A DNA stretch of 64,000 bases from Methanoperedens sp049303315 (GTDB taxonomy: Archaea > Halobacteriota > Methanosarcinia > Methanosarcinales > Methanoperedenaceae), in NCBI GenBank assembly GCA_049303315.1, contig JBAQMZ010000045.1, positions 1 through 64,000 of the forward strand, in the 5' to 3' direction. The position numbers and the translations under genes were made by a program. Shown here one piece after another: positions 59,240 to 64,000 of this stretch (its first letter is position 1; every line of letters begins with the position of its first letter). The notes under the pieces were generated by a model. It was given only the letters and a program-made list of their open reading frames with translations, was not told where the DNA came from and ran no database searches.

Positions 59240-59671
59240 TTAACCACTCTTTACTTTCTTTGCGATATTTTTACCAAACTCCCTGCACTTTTCCAATCCA
59301 GCTTCATCAGGCTTTTCGTGAATAAGAAGACCTTCCATCGTCTCCATCCCGAAGCCTTTCAACCTGTTCGTGATAAGATCAACAACTTCAGGAGACCACC
59401 CATAGGAACAAAAAGCAGCCCCTACTTTACCCTTCATGTCCACATCCTTTACTCTTTCAATGAAAACCTCAAGGGCGGGCATGATTTCATGATGATATGT
59501 TCCCGAACCGAGAACCAGGCCGTCAATATTTTTGATATCATCTATCCTTGCCTCGTGGACATGGGAGAGTTTTACCTCCACTTTTTCTGACTTTATTCCC
59601 TCTGCTATCGCTTTTGCCATCATCTCGGTATTATGCGTTGCAGAATCGTATATTATTGCCACTTTTGCCAT
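59240..59671 (-). CDS. Flavodoxin-domain protein
   Basis: 143 residues from the ATG at 59671, which has an AAGGGG site; an upstream start adds seven. The FMN loop is YDSATHNTEMMAKAIAEGI (about 8-26, here with YDSATHNT), followed by GLVLGSGTYHHEIMPALEVF and GAAFCSYGWSPEVVDLI as the second and third FMN loops. It resembles the C-terminal part of FprA-type flavoproteins without the diiron domain. It probably carries electrons between the flavoprotein at 59700 and other reductases of the operon. Confidence 0.88.
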   Translation of the reverse strand: MAKVAIIYDSATHNTEMMAKAIAEGIKSEKVEVKLSHVHEARIDDIKNIDGLVLGSGTYHHEIMPALEVFIERVKDVDMKGKVGAAFCSYGWSPEVVDLITNRLKGFGMETMEGLLIHEKPDEAGLEKCREFGKNIAKKVKSG

Positions 59672-59699
59672 ATTATTCCCCTTAATAAGCATTTAACCT

Positions 59700-61034
59700 T
59701 TAACGCCAATAAGGTTTTCGCAATTCGATATATGCATTATGCGCAACTGTTGCCCCATGTGCCACCGCGACCACGACCAGTTGAAGGTCAGAGGCTATGT
59801 CGCCCACTGCATAAATCCCATCAATATTGGTTTTCTGGGTTTTATCGGTCTTGAGGTACCCTTTCTCATCCATCTCAAGCCCGAGTTTCTTGAAAATCTC
59901 GGTATTCGGTGTCATGCCTACAGCCAGTACGACCGAATCCACTACCTGCTGGATGGTTTCGTCCTCCTTTAAGTCCCTCATAATTGCTTTCTCGACCTTT
60001 TCAGCGCCGGCTATTTCGAGAACCTCGGTATTATACAGCACCTTGATTTTATCTATCGCCTTCAGGCGCTCTATTTTCTGCGGCAACGCTCTTAGCTCAT
60101 CCTTCCTGTGCGCTATGGTGATGAGGTCGGCGGTATCAGCAAGGGAAAGCGCGGCGTCAACTGCGGAATTACCGCCCCCGACGACAAGAACACGTTTTCC
60201 CACAAAATTCTGGGGGTCCCTGACATAATAATATACGCCGCGTTCATTCTTGCTGAATTTATCTTCGCCTTTAATGCCGCCTGTGGCCGGGGAACTGCCA
60301 GTTGCAAGAACGATAACTTTTCCTCTGTACGCGCCGCTTTCAGCAATGATTTTCTTGTCCTGCGTGATTTCATTTACGCGTTCTTTTTTCATTTCCACTT
60401 TCAGTTTCTTTGCTTCATTCACCCAGCTTTCAACAAGGTCAGTACATGTTGATTTCTCACACAGCCCGGGGAAATTTTCAATCATCTTGTTCGGGCATAA
60501 CCATGAAAGTATCCCGCCCCAGTTTGAAGCTTCAAATATCGCGGTTTTAAGCCCCCTGTAGGCGCACAATATCCCGGTTGTCAGCCCGCCCGGTCCCCCG
60601 CCTACGATAATCACATCAAAATCGTATTTCTCAGCCTCGATTTTGGCTTTCTCCTCTTTTTTGGTCATGTAATCTTTTATCGCAGCATGAAGTGCATCGG
60701 CTGCAAGATTTGAGCAGTGCATCTTGATAGGAGGCAGGCCGTCAAGTTCGGCCGCCACATCTCCCCTTGTAATTTTAAGAGCTTCTTCAAGCGTTTTACC
60801 AATGGCCATTTCAGTAATCATGCTGCTTGTTGCGATTGCTGAGCCGCAGCCAAATGTCTTGAACTTCACATCTTTTAAAATGTTGTTCTCGACCTTGATT
60901 TGTATCTCCATCAAATCCCCGCAAACCGGATTCCCGACTCTTCCTTTTCCATCGGCGTCCTTGATTTCTCCAACATTGCGCGGGTTCCTGAAATGCTCCA
61001 TTACTTTTTCTGAATATTCGAATTGTTCTTCCAT
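59700..61034 (-). CDS. IscU scaffold fused to a thioredoxin-reductase-like (FNR2-type) flavoprotein
   Basis: 444 residues. Residues 1-125 are IscU/NifU-N with all three cluster cysteines, C38 (NPVCGD), C63 (FGCGSA) and C107 (MHCSNL). After a short charged linker, residues 135-444 are a two-dinucleotide flavoprotein: FAD site IIVGGGPGG (142-150), NAD(P)H site VLVVGGGNSAVDAAL and FAD GIYAVGDIASD. The redox CATC of thioredoxin reductase is absent; at that place stands GVYYYVRDPQNFVGK, as in TrxR-like ferredoxin-NADP reductases. It could bring electrons to cluster assembly directly on the scaffold. It begins 4 bases after the IscS-like gene. Confidence 0.87.
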   Translation of the reverse strand: MEEQFEYSEKVMEHFRNPRNVGEIKDADGKGRVGNPVCGDLMEIQIKVENNILKDVKFKTFGCGSAIATSSMITEMAIGKTLEEALKITRGDVAAELDGLPPIKMHCSNLAADALHAAIKDYMTKKEEKAKIEAEKYDFDVIIVGGGPGGLTTGILCAYRGLKTAIFEASNWGGILSWLCPNKMIENFPGLCEKSTCTDLVESWVNEAKKLKVEMKKERVNEITQDKKIIAESGAYRGKVIVLATGSSPATGGIKGEDKFSKNERGVYYYVRDPQNFVGKRVLVVGGGNSAVDAALSLADTADLITIAHRKDELRALPQKIERLKAIDKIKVLYNTEVLEIAGAEKVEKAIMRDLKEDETIQQVVDSVVLAVGMTPNTEIFKKLGLEMDEKGYLKTDKTQKTNIDGIYAVGDIASDLQLVVVAVAHGATVAHNAYIELRKPYWR

Positions 61035-61038
61035 ATTT

Positions 61039-62205
61039 TCACCCTTTTCTCGGATACAGCGGCGACAAAGCCCGAAGTTTCGCCACTACTTTGGGTACGG
61101 ATTCAATGACATAATCAACATCTTCTTCGGTATTTGTTCTGCCAAGCGTGAGCAGGAGCGAACCGTGCGCTTCCTCATGTCTCAATCCCATTGCAATAAG
61201 CACATGCGAGGGTTCAAGCGTTTTCGTGGAACACGCCGAGCCTGTGCTCGCAATTATCCCCAGGTCGTTGAGCTGGAGTATGATGCTTTCGCCTTCAATG
61301 AAACTGAATCGGAAACTTGCATTATTCGGAAGCCTCTTTGTCCTGTGACCTGTGAGATATGTGTACTCGGTTTTCAGGATATTGTCCATCAGCCGGTCGC
61401 GCATCCTGATGAACCGTGCGCCGTTATCAACCATTTCAGCCATGGCAAGCTCTGCGGCTTTTCCCATACCGACTATTCCCGGGATATTCTCAGAGCCGCT
61501 TCTCATACCGAATTCCTGCCCTCCTCCCAGCATGAAAGGCAGTATCCTTACTCCCTGTTTAACATACAGGGCTCCCGCGCCTTTTGGGCCATACATATCA
61601 TTTGAAGAAAGGGAGAGAAGGTCGATATGCTCTTTTTCGACATCAACCGGGACTTTACCGCATGCCGCCGTCCCGTCAACATGGAACAGGATTTTCCTAT
61701 CCGACGCAATTTCCCCTATTTCACGTACCGGCTGTACCGTCCCCACCTCGCCGTTGGCATACTGGACAGAGATGAGAATGGTTTTTTCAGTTATCGCGTT
61801 CTTTATTTTCTCCGCATCCGCAAGCCCGTCTTTGTCAACAGGAACATACGTCACCTCAAACCCGTTTCTTTGAAGGTCTTTTAAGGTATTCATCACAGAC
61901 ATGTGTTCAACCGAAGTTGTGATTATGTGGTTCCCTTTATCCTTATATCGAAGCGCTGCGCCGCGAAGTGCCAGGTTATTTGATTCCGTGGCGCATGATG
62001 TGAAAATTATGCTCTTAGGATTCGGTGCGGCAACCAGGTTTGCAACTTTTGTGCGCGCGGCTTCAAGCTGGCGTTTGGCTCTCCTTCCAGGCGAATGAAG
62101 GGAAGAAGGATTCCCGACCTCTTTATCAAAATACGGCATCATGGCTTCAAGTACCCGCGCATCCACGGGCGACGCCGAACCATAATCCATGTAAACTTGT
62201 CTCAT
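61039..62205 (-). CDS. iscS: IscS/NifS-type cysteine desulfurase homologue lacking the PLP lysine
   Basis: 388 residues, full length. The catalytic Cys loop STGSACSTKTL (C325) and the aromatic/His site SVEHMSV are kept. The place of the PLP lysine, normally SxHKxYGPKG, reads SSNDMYGPKG: N202 and D203 replace His and Lys, and the Gln of the DAAQ motif is also lost (VDGTAACGK). As in the IscS of Archaeoglobus fulgidus, which has Asp at this place, PLP would not be held covalently and desulfurase activity is doubtful. The protein may instead help IscU bind clusters, with its Cys as a ligand, and sulfide as the sulfur source. Confidence 0.9.
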   Translation of the reverse strand: MRQVYMDYGSASPVDARVLEAMMPYFDKEVGNPSSLHSPGRRAKRQLEAARTKVANLVAAPNPKSIIFTSCATESNNLALRGAALRYKDKGNHIITTSVEHMSVMNTLKDLQRNGFEVTYVPVDKDGLADAEKIKNAITEKTILISVQYANGEVGTVQPVREIGEIASDRKILFHVDGTAACGKVPVDVEKEHIDLLSLSSNDMYGPKGAGALYVKQGVRILPFMLGGGQEFGMRSGSENIPGIVGMGKAAELAMAEMVDNGARFIRMRDRLMDNILKTEYTYLTGHRTKRLPNNASFRFSFIEGESIILQLNDLGIIASTGSACSTKTLEPSHVLIAMGLRHEEAHGSLLLTLGRTNTEEDVDYVIESVPKVVAKLRALSPLYPRKG

Positions 62206-62242
62206 TCTTTTTCTCCTTTGTAGTTAGCGATATCCTGAAAGC

Positions 62243-62280
62243 GCTTTGCGTTCTTTGCGGTGTGAATTTCACCGCAGAGA
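62243..62280. repeat. CTTTGCG repeat with inverted half
   Basis: GCTTTGCGTTCTTTGCGG, then TGTGAATTTCACCGCAGAG: a short member of the CTTTGCG family in the gap between the IscS-like gene and the rubredoxin-like gene. Confidence 0.7.
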
Positions 62281-62442
62281 TTATATCCTTCTATCCCTGC
62301 CTTCCGGTCCCTCGCATTCGGGGATATAGCAGGTCGCATCAATGAATGCGCACGCTTCTTTGCATGAAGGACACCGCTCAGGAGGCGAAGGTTCGCCTTC
62401 GAACTGGTAGCCGCACATGGAGCATTTCCACTGGATTTTCAT
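62281..62442 (-). CDS. Rubredoxin-like mini-protein
   Basis: 53 residues from the ATG at 62442 with a GGAGG site. WKCSMCGYQFEGEPSPPERC and PSCK hold two CxxC knuckles (C7/C10 and C24/C27), the layout of rubredoxin-type domains at the end of rubrerythrins. The tail has three more Cys (ACAF, TCYI, ECEG) that could form an extra site. It probably carries one electron or binds zinc. It lies between the DsrE-like gene (8 bases) and the IscS-like gene and belongs to the same operon. Confidence 0.8.
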   Translation of the reverse strand: MKIQWKCSMCGYQFEGEPSPPERCPSCKEACAFIDATCYIPECEGPEGRDRRI

Positions 62443-62450
62443 ACTCCCTC

Positions 62451-62810
62451 CTAAAACCACATCGTTCCGTCAGCTTCAAGCACAAGGTCATTTAACGTGG
62501 CGGCGCCAACGATTTCGGCAGGAGGAATAAAATCTCCGCGTGCAAGGTTGATTAGCTGGCAGCTCTGCTCGCAGACCATGAGTTTCACACCTGCCTTCAC
62601 GGTCTGGTCCATTACCTCTTTGAGAGAGGGGAATTTCCCGAGCTTAATCTTTTCAGCATTTCCTTTTTTAACGACTGTAATTCCCATACCGAGGAAATAA
62701 ATTGTCGCATCTATTCCCATTGCTTTTGCTGTCTGGGCAAGGATGAAAGGGGAATACAGGCGTTCAGGCGTATCGATTCCACTTGTCTGGACGTATAGTA
62801 AGTTTGTCAT
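62451..62810 (-). CDS. DsrE/DsrF-like sulfur-relay protein
   Basis: 119 residues from the ATG at 62810; a longer start gives a non-family extension. Core TNLLYVQTSGIDTPERLYSP then FILAQTAKAMGIDATIYFLG, and VKLMVCEQSCQLINL with two Cys at the position where DsrE-family proteins hold the persulfide-carrying Cys. Such proteins pass sulfur or act as peroxiredoxin-like regulators. As first small gene in a cluster with IscS-like, IscU-fusion and redox proteins, a sulfur-transfer role is reasonable. Confidence 0.8.
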   Translation of the reverse strand: MTNLLYVQTSGIDTPERLYSPFILAQTAKAMGIDATIYFLGMGITVVKKGNAEKIKLGKFPSLKEVMDQTVKAGVKLMVCEQSCQLINLARGDFIPPAEIVGAATLNDLVLEADGTMWF

Positions 62811-62861
62811 GATAAATCTCCCATCATATATTATGATTAATGATAGATACACTTTTCCATT

Positions 62862-64000
62862 TCAGGATATCCTTATCCTGCTGTCGATGACCGATACGCA
62901 CCGCTGCAATTCCTGTCTTTTTGATTCAACGTCGCGCTTCAGGGATTCGACACGGTTTCTTGATAATTCAAGCTCCTTTTCCAGAACAGTAATCTTATCC
63001 TTTAAATCAGCAATTCTCTTCTCAAGTCCTGCTTCTTCATCAGCCGCTTTCAGCCCCGCTATCTTTTCTTTTTGCTTTTCAATATCCTGTGTAATAGCCT
63101 GATATTCTGTTTTTGACGAATCTAATGATGCAAGTACAAGTTTTGTTTGCTCAAGGATTTTATTGGTTTTTTCAGTGGTAAGGTTCAGGATATCGCTTTC
63201 AACGATTTTCTGGAATTCGATAAAGAATTCAGGATTTACATTTATCTGGCCTGATAAGCACAAATTCAGCCCTTCCTTAATTTCAGGAGACAATGTATGT
63301 CTCTCGCTATCGTTTAATTGCTTGAGCCTCGATAGGGCTTTATTCAAAGGAAGGATGAGACCCCTTATAACAGCCTCCTTTTTACTGGCATCAGTCTCAA
63401 ACGAAATAAGTTCTTCCCTACTTTTAATATACTCTTTCCATAGTTCGCTTTCCTTTAACAGGGCAAGGGCTTTCTCCTTCAATAGGAGTTCCTGTTTCAA
63501 AATGGCAATTTTTCCTTCGCTCTCTTTTATTGTTTTTTCATTGAACCCGATATCCAGAGTTATATTCTTGATATTTTGTATTGTGGTTTTGGCAATATTC
63601 AGGGCATCCAGCACGTTTCTTTTGTTATCTATGGGTTCAATAAGCTGGTTCAGGAGCCTTCCGAGCGCGTTTACTTTTGCGATTAATTCTTTTGATTCCT
63701 CAAAATAAACCAGTTTGGTGTACTGGTAGCTTTTCATCATATTTTCAAGGCAAACGGTCAGTGTCTGGATAGCATTTTCATGAAAAGCCATGATAGTGCC
63801 GATATCGGTAGCTTTCGGTGTATTAATATTATCAAGAAGCATCCTCACCTGCTTGCTCATGTTGTCCCTGTTGCTTGCGGCAACCTTCACCATTTTAAGA
63901 TGAAACCTCCCCTCAGGCGTCGCCTCTTCAAGTGCGGTCGTGCTCTCCTTTATCGCAGACAGCGCTTCCCTTATCTCGGAATAAAGGGAAGAAGCATCTT
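62862..64000 (-). CDS. Long coiled-coil protein, 5' end beyond the window
   Basis: At least 379 codons; the frame stays open from an internal ATG at 63893 to the window edge (ASSLYSEIREALSAIKESTT and on), so the true start lies outside. Almost all is alpha-helical with heptads, strongest in the last 100 residues (KTEYQAITQDIEKQKEKIAGL, cited as DIEKQKEKIAGLK, then LEKRIADLKDKITVLEKE). No membrane segment or known domain. It is probably a structural or scaffold protein. It lies 50 bases upstream of the DsrE-like gene on the same strand. Confidence 0.7.
   Translation of the reverse strand, partial: DASSLYSEIREALSAIKESTTALEEATPEGRFHLKMVKVAASNRDNMSKQVRMLLDNINTPKATDIGTIMAFHENAIQTLTVCLENMMKSYQYTKLVYFEESKELIAKVNALGRLLNQLIEPIDNKRNVLDALNIAKTTIQNIKNITLDIGFNEKTIKESEGKIAILKQELLLKEKALALLKESELWKEYIKSREELISFETDASKKEAVIRGLILPLNKALSRLKQLNDSERHTLSPEIKEGLNLCLSGQINVNPEFFIEFQKIVESDILNLTTEKTNKILEQTKLVLASLDSSKTEYQAITQDIEKQKEKIAGLKAADEEAGLEKRIADLKDKITVLEKELELSRNRVESLKRDVESKRQELQRCVSVIDSRIRIS

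Noticed and set aside
60724..61605. 293-codon open frame on the plus strand
   Set aside because: Antisense to the IscU fusion and IscS-like genes, which have full family motifs.

Overview
The window comes from a euryarchaeon close to the methanogens and anaerobic methanotrophs, most plausibly Methanosarcinales and perhaps the Methanoperedens (ANME-2d) group; that placement is inference. Archaeal signs are a thermosome subunit, an archaeal SRP RNA, a tRNA-Trp whose intron carries a box C/D guide, the archaeal archaeosine enzyme RaSEA, a two-subunit-type GMP synthase, the thiolase/HMG-CoA synthase/DUF35 trio for isoprenoid lipids, a probable MfnD of methanofuran synthesis and a methanogenesis-marker-2 protein. 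Genes run densely on both strands, TATA boxes are visible, and some genes look leaderless.

1-12 kb: core metabolism and RNA. A polyprenol-kinase-like protein, tRNA-Trp, a beta-decarboxylating dehydrogenase (isocitrate type), RaSEA, GMP synthase subunit B, an FtsZ with its own membrane anchor, tRNA-Arg, then an apparent operon of SAM hydrolase, QueA, a bacterial-type Tgt and the marker-2 protein. 12-19 kb: a TPR membrane protein, SRP RNA, a small wH protein, a hicBA pair with a frameshifted hicB, and an iron operon (FTR1, DtxR regulator, FeoB, Cys-rich mini-protein) behind a perfect metal-box palindrome. 19-32.5 kb: a secreted haem protein, MBL hydrolase, flippase-like protein, MfnD, a homoaconitase/IPM isomerase large subunit, the HMG-CoA cluster with an XRE regulator, a site-2 protease, a P-loop protein and the thermosome.

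32.5-41.5 kb: an AT-rich accessory stretch with a BcgI-like restriction-modification pair, three tRNAs, two mini membrane proteins, LarA, tRNA-Gly, a zinc-finger protein, an unknown protein and LutB-like protein. 41.5-52 kb: a methyltransferase, a 600-base repeat cluster, a copper ATPase, a degenerate KaiC-like protein, a TPR/proline-rich protein, a DUF84 NTPase and class II ribonucleotide reductase. 52-59 kb: PIN-toxin genes and remnants around a three-gene AT-rich cassette (DNA methyltransferase, kinase-NTPase fusion, Rossmann-like protein) that is the best candidate here for an undescribed defence system. 59-64 kb: an Fe-S/thiol-redox operon in which IscU is fused to a thioredoxin-reductase-like flavoprotein and the IscS homologue lacks its PLP lysine.

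Several families of dispersed palindromic repeats are scattered through the intergenic spaces; one family sits directly behind the stop codons of genes in a constant orientation.
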